NCBI GenBank assembly: GCA_963402885.1
Contig: OY727102.1
Location: 16,368,001 to 16,432,000 of the forward strand
Source of the DNA: Antedon bifida
Taxonomy: Eukaryota > Echinodermata > Crinoidea > Comatulida > Antedonidae
Direction: 5' to 3'
Length of the DNA stretch: 64,000 nucleotides
Shown here: in pieces, positions 42,418-54,400 of the stretch
Layout: the number at the start of each line of letters is the position of its first letter
How positions within the stretch are numbered: the stretch's first letter is position 1
Notes under the pieces: generated by a model
Database searches by the model: none
What the model was told of the DNA's origin: nothing
What the model saw: the letters and a program-made list of their open reading frames with translations, nothing else
Position numbers and translations under genes: made by a program

Positions 42418-42660
42418 AGACATAATAACATATCAGAAAAACGAGAACTTATCTGATCTATTTATGATTCACAGAAACTGAAACTATTGGTTAGTGTTTC
42501 TTCGATGGTTGTTTGTTGGTCTCGGTTACAAATGAATTCATGTTTTGTTTATTTTGATATCTTATTCATTGTGGGTTATATAATGTTTACTTTACATTAC
42601 TTACATAATATTATCAACGGTATTGAGTTGAGTTTCTTTTCGGAACATTTTTGTTATGCT
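42418..42660 (-). promoter_or_regulatory. Orphan receptor promoter block with ISRE-like site
   Basis: GAAACTGAAACT at 42473-42484 fits GAAANNGAAACT fully. The block is followed on the minus strand only by non-coding DNA. It also provides the empty site for the Penelope insertion (AGACATAATAACA, one copy at 42418-42430). Confidence 0.5.
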
Positions 42661-43090
42661 TTGTAATAATTAATCCAATTTAGCATGGAATAATTGGATT
42701 TGTATATAGTTATAAAGAGGAGGTTTATTGTATGTCTGAAGTAGAGTAAATTCAATAATGTCGCACCACGTGATATGAGGCTAACTTCTAAATTATATCT
42801 GTGTGCTATAACTTTATGTATGAACTAATTGACAGGTGATAGATTAAACGATTAGGTCTAGGCCTACTGATTATTTTATGCGGCCAGATGATCAAGTGAT
42901 CTGAAAAATATACATTGCAACTACTAATTAGAGCATTAGCTCTCATTTATGCAAATGAGTATGAAACTAGTGAGATTTTCAATGTGGGTACAACATATTG
43001 TATTTATAAGAAACACGTTTTATACCGAGAGTGGTCCCCTTTAATGTAAAAGTATGTTATCGGTAGAAGAAGCCTGCTGCTTTCTATTTC
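42661..43090. other. Intergenic, 3' flank of the 43.1-kb receptor
   Basis: No gene. It contains the empty site for the putative LTR (TGTCGCACCACGTGATATG near 42758) and matches 17880-18425. Confidence 0.5.
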
Positions 43091-44905
43091 TCAAATTTGG
43101 GCATAAAAGTCTTCCAAATTCGGTACTTCCCCATTATTGTTTTTCACGTGACCTTTGTCCCTTTTATTTGGTTTTGCATAAAGCTCTCCAACATCAGCTA
43201 CTTCCTCGTTATAGACGTGTTTCCCGTGACCTTTGTTCCTTATGTTTGGTTTTGTGTAAAGCTCTTCAACATCAGCTACTTCCTCGTTAGTGACGTGTTT
43301 CACGTGACCTTTGTCCCCTTTATTTGGTTTTGCGTAAAGCTCTTCAACATCAGCTACTTCCTCGTTATTGACGTGTTCCACGTGACCTTTGTCCCGTTTA
43401 TTTGGTTTTGCGTAAAGTTCTCCAAAATCAGCTACTTCCTCATTAGTGTTTCTAACTGTTCCGTTTGTTTCCTTCATTGGTTTTGCATATAATTCTCTCA
43501 AATCTGGTGGCAGGCCCACAGCGTTTGCTTGAATATCCGATTTTCTAGGTTTTACCGGTTGTGCATACAAAGCATCAATATCATCTTCGTTTGTCGTATT
43601 TCCATTCTGGTCTGATGAACGTCCATAAGTTTCGAAACGATATGTTCCTTTAGTCTCATTTTTAGCAGTTATACACTTCTCATGTGAATAAGTTGCTAGT
43701 TCACAAGTTTTAGCTATATCTTCCGTAATATTTAGATTGTTTTGAGGTACACCACGCATGTTGTCATTTGTTTTAAAAACGATATCGTAGTCGGTTAAAT
43801 TTTCCTTTTTTATCCGGTTTTCTTTTTGCCGTTTTCGATTTTGACATAGTATGAAAATTGCAATACATACCAAAAGTATAAACACCACAGCTCCAACTAC
43901 TACAAATATTAATAAAAATGTACGATTTTCCTGCTCATTTGGATTATATATTGTAATTCTTACAGAATCACTACCACTCAATCCAAATGACGTATTCGCT
44001 ATGCATTCTACTACTTTCTCAGCATCTGCTGATTGTAAATTTGAAATAGTTAATTCAGTACTGTCACTGTTGAGTTTGAACGTTTTACTTGTCAGATCAA
44101 TCGGTTTATTATCGTACTTCCAGGTATAAGTAGTAATATTCCACGGACTCATCACTTTACATGTACATTCTAATGAGTCGCCAACAGCAACAGTTGTTTT
44201 GTTTGTAATGATAGTGACCGTCGGTAGAATTGCTGGCCTTATGGAACAACTTTGATTGACAGTTGCTGCGATACCTTCTGCTCTACATGTAAATATTGCC
44301 GTCTCATCTTCAGCAGTCAACAAATGCTTCAACACAGCAATATAATACATTTTATTTTCATAACTTTGGTATTGAACCTGTTCTGTAAACTTATCGCCAT
44401 TTCTATACCATAGTAATAATGGCCTTGGATCACCACCACTTGCACTGCATGTTAATGCAAGTGTTTTCTCGGTATTGACTACACTGTTATCAGATTGGCA
44501 CTCTGGATATTTTGTGTCTAACTTAGTTCCATCAATGATTTTGAGTATAGCATCCATTGATGATAAAGAACCATAATGACATACATATTTATATTTACCA
44601 TCCTCCACGGTGATATTTAATATTGTCAATATACTCTTCCTTCCATCGTCATCAATGTTTAATCTATATCTTACATCGATAAATCCTTCCTCAATCGCTA
44701 TTTGTGTAGCCACTTTATTGAATGTTTTAAACCACATCCATTTCGTCATGCTTGAAGGAGTATCACTAGTGCTGCATTCAAAAGTAGCATTATCTCCAAC
44801 AAACACTTGTATTTCAGTAGGATGTATTGTGGTAATCTGAGCATAAACCAACGATCTGCAATAAGTCAACATTAACCAACATCGAATAAAATACAAATAT
44901 ACCAT
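43091..44905 (-). CDS. Three-Ig-domain receptor with intact YAxP-repeat tail
   Basis: A single exon of 604 residues. The signal peptide MVYLYFIRCWLMLTYC is of the 18.4-kb pseudogene type, but from about residue 45 onward it is nearly identical to the 26.6-kb gene. Ig1 has NATFEC and YVCHYG. Ig2 has LTCSASGGDPRPLLLWYRNG. Ig3 has CTCKVMSPWNITTYTW. Membrane helix FVVVGAVVFILLVCIAIFIL. The tail carries LYAQP, LYAKP, then four 26-residue repeats with LYAKP, LYAKP, LYTKP and LYAKP, then FYAQI. It therefore has about seven YxxP sites, the pattern bound by CRK-family SH2 adaptors, and ends LEDFYAQI. It is the full-length counterpart of the truncated gene. Confidence 0.9.
   Translation of the reverse strand: MVYLYFIRCWLMLTYCRSLVYAQITTIHPTEIQVFVGDNATFECSTSDTPSSMTKWMWFKTFNKVATQIAIEEGFIDVRYRLNIDDDGRKSILTILNITVEDGKYKYVCHYGSLSSMDAILKIIDGTKLDTKYPECQSDNSVVNTEKTLALTCSASGGDPRPLLLWYRNGDKFTEQVQYQSYENKMYYIAVLKHLLTAEDETAIFTCRAEGIAATVNQSCSIRPAILPTVTIITNKTTVAVGDSLECTCKVMSPWNITTYTWKYDNKPIDLTSKTFKLNSDSTELTISNLQSADAEKVVECIANTSFGLSGSDSVRITIYNPNEQENRTFLLIFVVVGAVVFILLVCIAIFILCQNRKRQKENRIKKENLTDYDIVFKTNDNMRGVPQNNLNITEDIAKTCELATYSHEKCITAKNETKGTYRFETYGRSSDQNGNTTNEDDIDALYAQPVKPRKSDIQANAVGLPPDLRELYAKPMKETNGTVRNTNEEVADFGELYAKPNKRDKGHVEHVNNEEVADVEELYAKPNKGDKGHVKHVTNEEVADVEELYTKPNIRNKGHGKHVYNEEVADVGELYAKPNKRDKGHVKNNNGEVPNLEDFYAQI
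43110..43470 (-). repeat. 78-bp coding repeats of YAKP unit
   Basis: Four to five units of 26 codons, each with an LY(A/T)KPN core and DKGH...EEVADV spacer. Units differ more than in the 18.4-kb pseudogene. Confidence 0.75.
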
Positions 44906-45260
44906 CTTGCTTTAATTTCCAAAATGATGTTTAATATAAAAAAAAACGAGAACTTATCTGATCCAAATGTATTTAATAAGATTTACAGAAACTGAAACGA
45001 TTGATTAGTGTTATCGATGGTTGTCTGTTGGTCTCGGTTAAACGCATCTATTATACTGTATTTCAATCCATGTTTTGTTGTGTATCACACGCAATGGCAC
45101 ATTGTATTCAATGTGTGTAAATAATATTTACTTACCGTTAACAACGGTACCGGTATTGAATTTCTTTTTCAAAACATGTCATTTAAGTGTCACCTAAAAA
45201 TAGCTTTCCTACCACCATTATTGTAGACATATTATAAATATTAATGTAGATTCTAACAAT
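44906..45260 (-). promoter_or_regulatory. Conserved receptor upstream block with IRF-like site
   Basis: GAAACTGAAACG at 44988-44999, about 85 bp upstream of the start. GATGGTTGTCTGTTGGTCTC follows within 30 bp. Confidence 0.5.
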
Positions 45261-45481
45261 TTAACAAACAATAAGTTTTTTTTTAATTCGGATTTTCTAT
45301 CTATATTATAACTAAAGCATTGCTTTAAAATCCCAAGAAATGTCGAGGAATAAAATTAGAACGATTGGAAAATTTTCAATTTAATTGCTTAAATTTAAAA
45401 TTTCGAAATACTAATTTTATGCTACATATAATTTATGCTACATACCGTATAACTTCAAACGATACCTGGTGTGTAAATAAT

Positions 45482-47294
45482 TTATATATTGTTTAATACC
45501 AAATATAGAATATTCATTAATTCGTGTCCGATTTTAGTCTTGTTAACTTTACCATTGCTTTCATTGTCTTCCAATGACGATGTTTCGGAGCTATTTCTTC
45601 CTTCAGTCTCATTTCTATCAGTTATACCGGTATGCCTTTCACAAGAATATCTTGAAGTGGTTAGTTCAGGGGATGAAAACACTAGTTTCGTGAGAAATAT
45701 TCTCTGACAATGACATACTGTTTAGAGGGCATCGTGCTAATTCCCATTTGTATTAGACTGGTTTTTATTGTCAGAATTTCTTCTTGTTTTTGGTTATCTT
45801 TTTGTCGTCTCTATCTTTGATCTTGGAAGAATATGAACAGAGAAAAACATACCAACAGTGTCAAAACTACAGATCCAACCACTACCATTAACATTATTAA
45901 AAGTGTGCTATTTTCCTGTTTCTCATTCGAATCATACATTGACATAATTACCGAATCACTACCACTTAATCCAGATGACGTCACAGCTGTACATTCTACT
46001 ACATTGTCTTCATCTTGGCATTGTAAATTTGATATAGTTAACTCAGTGTTGTCACTGTTGAGTTTGAATTGTGTACTTGTCATATCAATCGGTTTATTAT
46101 CGTACTTCCAGATATAAGGGGTAACATTCCACGGACTCATCACTTTACATGTAAATTCTAACGAGTCCATAACAGCAAAGGATGTCAGGGTTGTAATGAG
46201 AGTGACCTTTGGTGGAATGGTGGGCTTTACAGAACAACTTTGGTTAACAGTTGATGACATGCCTTCTGCTCTACATATTGACATCTCATCTTCAGCAGTC
46301 AGCAATTATTTTAAACCAGCTAGATAAGATTTGTTGTCATCGGATCTACCACTATCTTGTTCTATAACCGTTTTACTGTTTCTGTACCATTGCAATAATG
46401 GCTCGAGATTGCCACTACTTGCACTGCATGTTAGCGTAAGTGTTTTCTATGTATTTACTGTACTGATATCAGATTGAAACTCTGGATATTTTATGTCTAA
46501 CTTACTTCCCATAAGAACTAGGAGTATTGCATTCATTGATCTATTTCCATATTGACAGTAATATTGAGCTTCACCATCCTCCTCTGTAATATTTAATATT
46601 GTCAGTGTACTCTTCCTTCTATCGTCGTCAATGTTTAATTCATATCTGGCATCGATAACTCTTTCCTCCTCAATCACTATGAATGTAGTAGCGCCCATAT
46701 ACGTTTTAAATCATTTTCATCTCAGAAGGTGTCACCCTCATGGTACATTCTAAAGTTGCATTACTGTAAATCTTCTAATTGTTACCCTGGGTTATTATTC
46801 TTTTATTGTTTTTTTAGGGTGGGTTACTATTAGAAGCGGGATTACTATTAGAGTAGTGGGTTACTATTACTAATCTTAAATTAGGCACCTGAAAATAGTA
46901 ACCCATCCCAAACTTTTCCGGTCAGCAACTCATAGCAAAATAATAAAACAGTACAAATAAACAAATTTGGTTGAACTCTTAACTTTATTTTATAAACTCA
47001 AAAACACTAAATCCTCCCCTACGCCCGAGATCAACATGCATTATCTCCTTATTTTCAAAATACGGCTGCATCATAAGTTTTTGTGGGTTAATATCATAGA
47101 TTGGCTTATAAGGTGGGTTACTATTGGAAGGGGGTGGGGGGTACTATTAGAGTGTGGGTTACTATTAGAAGATTTACGGTATCTCCCACCCACACTTGAA
47201 TTTCAGTAGGATGTATTGTAGGCATTGAGTATTAACAACCGAACTGTAATACATCAACATTAACCAACATTCGAACAACTTAAACATTTACCAT
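45482..47294 (-). pseudogene. Ig receptor pseudogene interrupted by a MITE
   Basis: Pieces of a YAxP-class receptor in order: a start region at 47294 where ATG GTA is followed within five codons by TAA; the beginning of Ig1 up to 47182; a 416-bp insertion at 46764-47179; the remainder of Ig1 (46447-46698, YYCQYG); a disrupted Ig2; Ig3 and membrane helix (45811-46305, FTCKVMSPWNVTPYIW, LMVVVGSVVLTLLVCFSLFI); and a short distal tail at 45482-45682 (CERHTGITDRNETEG). Several frame breaks, the early stop and the insertion make it non-functional. No YAKP repeats remain. Confidence 0.85.
46764..47179. mobile_element. MITE family C inside the pseudogene, TA target duplication
   Basis: The ends CTGTAAATCTTCTAAT and ATTAGAAGATTTACGG are inverted, each bordered by TA. 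Intact siblings read GCATTATCTCC straight through at this codon, which fixes the insertion point. Internal sequence is made of short GGGTTACTATTAGA repeats in both orientations. There is no coding capacity. TA duplication suggests mobilisation by a mariner/IS630-like transposase. Confidence 0.8.
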
Positions 47295-48249
47295 ATTGGT
47301 TTACTTCATCAAAGTGATGTTTAATGTAGTAATACGAGAAAGTATAGAAACTAATATAATAACCGTGGGTTGCTTATTCCTCGATGGTTTTCTTTTGATC
47401 GCGTGAGTTATTCGTTCTAAATAATGTTTACTTAACGTCAATCGGTATTCAGTTTAAGTTCTACTCAAAACATCTTGTCTTATGCTTTGAAATAATTGAT
47501 TCAAAACATTAAATTTAGCATGCCATGTCGACCTATAAATAGCTTTTAACAAATTCCGCAGCACCATTATTTGTAGACCTATTATAAATGTTAATTGAGT
47601 CAAATAACAGGTACTTCAACATATTTTTCAGGAAATATTTATTTAACAGATTATTAATAGTTACTATAGTCAATAGAAACTTGTAAAATGCAATATGAAT
47701 ATTCTAGAGTAATTTTTAATGAATAGTTAAAGATGTATTGTCCCTCAAAAACATGAAAAATGAAGATTAATTAAATCACACTTTGAATATGTTGTTTTGT
47801 AGTTTTAATAAAGTTAATCACTTCCATAGAAAAAAAAACGAAAATAAAATAATGTTTATACTTGTAAAATGACAAAATATATGGTTAAATTCAACCAAAA
47901 ATCCATTGGCTGGCAGCCAATTTGACCATTTTTTTGGTTTAAATTACATTTTTTCCAGGTAAATACATTTTTTTTCGATCCAATTTTTGGTCAAAGTGGA
48001 TAACTATTATGTTACATTAAAAATGGAATATTCAACAAAAATGTTTTTAAGAATTATTTTTTCAGGGGACAATACCTCTTTAATGTTTTAATAGTACAAT
48101 TAACAATATTAAAAAAAAGATGAAGATAGTAGTCTCATCAAAGATTAACTGTAAATTTAATCATAGAAAACTTTATTGAACAATTATTATGTTTTAACTA
48201 ATCTGATGGTTAGGTAGCATCTTTCATATACTGCCTGGTGGTAAAGTGA
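47295..48249. other. Intergenic between receptor pseudogene and A2M gene
   Basis: No gene. It has decayed pieces of the receptor upstream block to about 47600 (AAAACATCTTGTC) and MITE B at 47731-48079. Confidence 0.5.
47731..48079. mobile_element. MITE family B, second member
   Basis: Ends AGATGTATTGTCCC and GGGGACAATACCTCT, flanked by TTAA on both sides. The first and last hundred bases resemble the 11520-11773 member; the middle holds about 95 extra bases. Confidence 0.7.
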
Positions 48250-48412
48250 CTACCGACAAAACTTGTAGGATTTAACAGACTTCAATTCTGTAAAAAGACA
48301 AAGTAAACAAAATACCATTAAATTTAAAGACAAAATCATCACGATCTTCTTCTTTTTTTCCTCATTCTTCTCAACATCAAATTCAGCATCTTTCTTATTT
48401 TTATATTTCCGC
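48250..48412 (-). other. Tentative A2M terminal exon with hydrophobic end
   Basis: After an acceptor at about 48413 the frame reads [20 protein letters not shown], then [20 protein letters not shown] and a short tail to a TAG at 48250. The phase fits only if the preceding exon uses the weak donor at 48703 in place of the stronger one at 48716. If real, the protein is membrane-tethered, as CD109 is by a GPI anchor. Confidence 0.4.
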
Positions 48413-51400
48413 CTACTATGGTATGTAAGCAGGATAAGTTGCTAGATTTTAAAGTGCAAAATCCGCACAACTCACACACATCAAAACAGAATATGAAACA
48501 TATAAATAAATTAAATCATATGGAAGGAGACTATTTACGTTTTTCAAATATGTTTTCAAAATTGATTCCTTAAAACAGAGAAAACAGTTGGCGAGAATAA
48601 AAAATAAAAAAATAGAGAGAATAACAAGAATGTATGACATGGATCAACAATATACATTTTTGTTGAATGTATATACATATTTTTTTTAGTACAATATTGT
48701 TACAATGGTGTCCTACCTGCTTCATAATAGTCATACACGGTTACTATTCCAGGCTTAGAATTCTTTACTTTTAATTCTTGTACCACATCAAATTCGAAGC
48801 TGAATGGTTCAGAGGTGAACTGAAATTGAAACGAATATGAATTTTATTTTTTCTACATAACTGAGTAGGCCTACAAATCAAAAATTATTTCATATATCGG
48901 CAATTTGTATGCCTAAAAAGCGTGAATCCCACTAGAACGCAACGCAAAGTGATATATTGCGTAATCACAAGTGGTAACCGACGACGCAATAGGGCTGCAA
49001 ATATCGCAGGTTTGATTTCACGCAGGCGGGGCAAATAATTAAGCTTGGTTCCCACTAGAACGTAACGCAAGGACTTAAACGCAACGCAAGCGTGTTAACC
49101 AATGACAAGCGAAGTTATAGACAGTTAGCAATCACAAGCGAATAAGCCATCGCTTGTGATTGGTCAATTCACTTGCGTTGCGTTACGTCCTTGCGTTGCG
49201 TCTCTAGTGGGAACCACGCTTTAGAAGGGCATTTGCTTACGTTGCGTAGATTGCGTTACGTTTCGTCGCTAGTGGGAACCAAGCTTTAGGAGGAATAATA
49301 ATAACTAGTAGTCTATAATACAGAAGATGTATAAAAGTGTATGTGCGTTATTAAGTAATTTATGGCATAGAAATCACACAGCATTTAAAACAATATACAG
49401 TATATTAATTAGATTTGAATACGACTTACCTCATCAAAATAAAACTCGAGCATGTTACCATTAGCTTCATATCTCTTGAATCCAAGTGTTTTAATAAGCA
49501 CTGCTTCCTGACTTATCGATAGTGTGTCCTGACTTTTGAGTGAATCTTTATCCGCATAATATCCAGAAACAAGCTTAACCTCTACAATAGACATACTGGA
49601 TACTTGGTCTTCACCATTGTACCTGCACGTCGAATTATTTATATATCAACAATAAAAAACAAGATTATCTTATAGAGAATCATTGTTTTATTGTGTGTCC
49701 AATCTACTTATGCTACAGTAGTATTTGCTGTTTGTGGCGTATCCAGGTGTACCAACCCTATAATCATTGCTTTATCTGCATCCTGAGGCGCAGCGAATAT
49801 TTTTTTTTAATTTAGTGTATGTGATCTGGCGTTACTGTTGTGTCTTTTTTGTGTAAATTTATAAAATCATAAACTTACGATACAGTAATTCGCACAGTCT
49901 GTTTCTGGCACCCAAGCTTTTCATCTGGGATTGATTCTACACTGATACTGAATGGTTCTACTTCCACTTCTGGTTTTTCATAGATGTTGTAGAGTGATTG
50001 AACCTAGGATATAAATAAACAGTATACACTATAATTCTAGAAACTTTTTAGATGACTTATTTTCACTTTTCATTTTAATTTTAGAGTGTTCAGAGTTTCT
50101 CTATTTTCGTTTTTTCTTTTATAATATACATTTAATATTATACATTTAATATTATACCTGTATAAGAGCACACCCAGTCCCGGAAGCCTCAATATCAACA
50201 GTTGTTGGCGCTTTTTCTATGTCCATTCTCTGAAGTAACAGGCGATTAGAGGAGTCTAATTCAAATGTTTCGGTTTCACCTCCAGCCGACGAGGTCGCTG
50301 TGATACTCATCTGGGTCGTTTCCCCTGTGTAAAGTGCCTCGGAAAAATATGACAGTGCTTTTAACGCAATCACTGTGTCCTGTTAGATTAAATACATTGT
50401 AAAAGAAAGTTATTGAGTTAATTTGTAGCAATGGTACGAAACAATTAAGTAACAATAACGTGATGGCTGTACAAACCTGGGTAGACGAATATCCACCATT
50501 GGCATTTTGTTGTTTAATAAGCCATTTAGAGATCTTTAATGCTTCTATTTGGTCGGCGCCAACTTCTAAATCAAGCGCCAGAAGAGCGTAAGCAGTCATT
50601 TCTACCTCCGCTGAAGATGCTCGGCAGTAATAACATGTGTTCTTAGGTCTTAGGCCTTCAGGACGTTCCCAGTGTTTCAATCCATCTGTAAAAATAATGT
50701 AAATGTTTAACTATTATATTTATTTTGAAATTGACAAAGCAATAATTGTAGATTATAATTATATTGAATCTTACTTTCTTCAATTGCAAGTTCATTTAAT
50801 TGGCTAAGCACTTCTTTATAACGGATGTTTTTGGAGAGTTTGAATGCGTACGCCAGCAATGCAACCGAATAAGGGTCATTCCGAATACCCGAATCAACGT
50901 CATCCCATCGATTAACAAGACATTTACTGGCCAGATCAACACCTCTGTTCTGAGAAATAAGAATGAAAGAATATATAAAAAATTACCTATATTGATTATT
51001 ACCTATTTTGATGCTTTGGATTATATTATTTTGTCATTTGTTTAAACAATACATTTATTTTCAAAATAATTTCTTAAAATACTTACCAAATTCTGACCAA
51101 CAGCTTCAGTCATTGTTATCAATGTATATGCTGTCAACGTTATTTCATCTGAAACACCACCCTATCGACAAACGACAGGAACATTTGCACAAATGAGAAA
51201 AAGTGAGAATTATACTGAATATCATTCGCCCTAAGTAGGCATAGATATTAAAGCCCATGTCATTACATTGAGCACGAGTTACATGTGCTATGCTTAAAGT
51301 TGTTCAAAATGCTACCAAATATTCTGAGCAACTAGCTGATGCATGATGTTAATATTATTCGCTTAGTCAAATAGGCATACCTTCATAGCCTTGTTAAATA

Positions 51401-54400
51401 GAGTTCCTCTTGACATGATACAACCTGTTTTCTTGTTTTGTTGGTTTATCAACCACGAAAGACTCTCTCTCATTAGTTTGCTGTCTATTTCAATGAATTC
51501 ATCAGATTCTGCAAACGTTCTTAATACGAACGCTGTTAACCTATAGATATAATGATTATTGTTGTTTTTAAAGAAAAATCCAATGAAGAAACATGTATAT
51601 TGAGAATTCAACATTTTTATCTATTTACTCTAACTAATTTTTTAAATATTTGATTACAAATATATGCAATGATTGTAGTAATAGAAGAACACATTTATTT
51701 AATTATTTAATTTTTTTGTTTTCATCTTTATGTAACTTAAAGTTGTCAATCAGCTCTCCAACAACTTACCAGGTACTACCGTCGTAGTCGGATTGGCCAA
51801 AAGCACTATATGATCCATCTCGTCTGCGATAATTCAGCTCTCGTTGATAGCCTAAAATTAAATTATTTTTAAATTGTTTTCTGTCTACCTCTCTCATTTC
51901 AATTCAATAAGATACACCTTTAAATTAGAGAAGCATATCTTATTAATAGACCACATTGCTCAACACAGTTATGCAGATTTCCCACACGTTATACTGGTTC
52001 TCGGAGGCTTGGAAATCGCGATTTTGTGCAGGCATTTAGGTTGTGGCTTAGGATAATGTTTCAATTGGGCTGCAGAATAATTGTATTCAAGTAGCTGTAA
52101 ATCTCATTTAGGAAACAAACACACAGTAGGTTGTGAAATTAATTAACTCACCTGCTCTTATGTTGTTAACTATAGTTTGTTTTAGCCGAGCCTCGATTTG
52201 ACCTGTGTTTATAAGGTATTTTAAGACGTAAACGTTTGGCGCCATCTTTACAATATTCTGTTCTCCACAACCAGTTGGTAACCGGATTAGGTGATTGATG
52301 TTGTTGAGAGCTGGCCCCATTATATCTCCTACAAACAATATATGTATCACGGAAACGTATTAGCATTTTCAAATCGAATACATTATAATGAATTTATGTA
52401 TATAGCCTACACCAACGTTTTACATTATATTGAGATAATGATCGCAATCGTTCTCATACAATTTCGTTTTGTTTCAAACACACACGAACATAGGCCTACC
52501 AATTAATTGTAATGTCACTCTGTCCGATCCAGGTACAATGTTTTCAGGGAAGTTTACTTTATAGCTTGCCTTTTCGTTCGTTTCATTGCTGCTTAAACAT
52601 ATAATTGATGACTGCGTTTCGTCCTTTTCTATCCCTTCAGGCTAACAAACAAAAAACAAAACAAAAAATACAAACTGTCTTAATTTCTAGATAAGTTTGA
52701 ATTGGATGTGTTTCAATGCTAGATATATTAGTACAGTGTGTAACAAACTGAAATACAATAGCATATAGTAATGAATGAAGGTTAGAAAGAAACATTGAGA
52801 TAGGAAAATGCATTATGTTATGCGCAGTTAGTGAAATGCGCAGTTGGTGTATGCGCAGTTAGTGGTAAGCACAATTTATGGTATGGGCATTTGGGTATGT
52901 GCAGTTATACGCCGATTCTAGCATGCACCGATTGTCGTGTGCAGGTTGTCATAGTATACGCAATTGTTTGTATGTTTAGTTTTCGCTTACCTCAACAAGC
53001 AAATCACGCTGTACTCCATCGGTCAAGCCAATGTATTGTTTGTTTGGGCGATCAGGTTCACCGTCACACATTCTACGACCAATTGCTTTACTGAAACCCT
53101 TGGTCACGGCAGAAACTAAATTTAAATGAACCATAGCAGAAAATATTAAATATTAAATTGTTTAAATAAATTTATATAATACTCTAAATTAATTACAATT
53201 AGTTCAATATTTCACTACAATAATTTAAACCATTTCATAGTATAATATTGATTTCATGTTTTGCGCAATTTTTTTGGTGTAGTATACAAAAGAAAATTAC
53301 CTGTAATGGGAACATTTCCAAGTGTATGTGGTACTATTCTGTACTGGACAGTCTTTGACCCACCTCCACAAACGCACACTTTACGTGTAAAGTCATTACC
53401 CAATGTTGTAAAGTTACTACTTTCCTTAAGCTCAAGTTTGACCTAAGAAAACCAAAATTCCTTTAAAAATATCAGTCAAAAACAAGGCGGAAAATCAATT
53501 TTTAAAAAAGAACATTGCATGCAAATCATTTTTGTTATTAAGCTAAAATTATGCTTAACTTTTCATTACAGATATTTGCCCGACAAGTTCCAAGAGCATA
53601 CTAAAGTACTCCATCACTTGGTAAGTTAGTATTTTGTTGTAATTACCACGTATTTATAATTGTCTTTTACACTGATATACACAGGAATTGATTTAAAAGG
53701 TAAGACAGATATATTATGGATCATCTTACCATAAGACATTGGTCAGCAAGGTAGTTAAACACCGTTACTTTCAATGGAACACTTTCGTTGCGAATTACCG
53801 AGTAAGGAAGCGTTAACGAAACGAAAAACGGTTTAAATGCACGTAATGTTGTAGTTTCTCCAATACCAATGTCGCTGTCTGGTGATATACAGAATCCATT
53901 TGCTTTCCAATCGGTGATCGTATCAGGAACTTTCAGATCAAACTTAGCCGTGCCATCTTCGTCACTATAGATCAAAATAAGATAGTCAGCAAATTGTATC
54001 CACCAGTTGCGCTTACATATTACTATAGCTTTCAAAAATTAAATTGTATTCAATCAATTAATCAAAGCAACATTTAGTTCATAATAATAAATTAACAATG
54101 ATAAGAGAGAACAATTCCAACAAAGCAACGCTTGTGTGAGACTGCCCATAAACTAAAAATGAAAACAGGACAACACGGAAACTGGAAACAGACAACAACT
54201 GTAATGAAGACTTTTAGTTTAGGATTGCCGAAAATGCTAAATATAAAAACTACTATAAGTGAAAGGATGATTACACGTAACTTGGTAAGGGCGTCGACCT
54301 GTTTTGCATGTTTAATGTGGGAAGGGTTGGAGCTATTGTAGCAGACGTCTATATCGAAATATTATTAGTTTTAGCCTAAATGTAAGTGGGGGAATAACCC

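Noticed and set aside
43097-43492. Plus-strand frame of 131 codons, and its counterpart at 18432-18827
   Set aside because: Both are antisense shadows of the YAKP repeat coding sequence. The low-complexity repeat keeps the opposite strand open.
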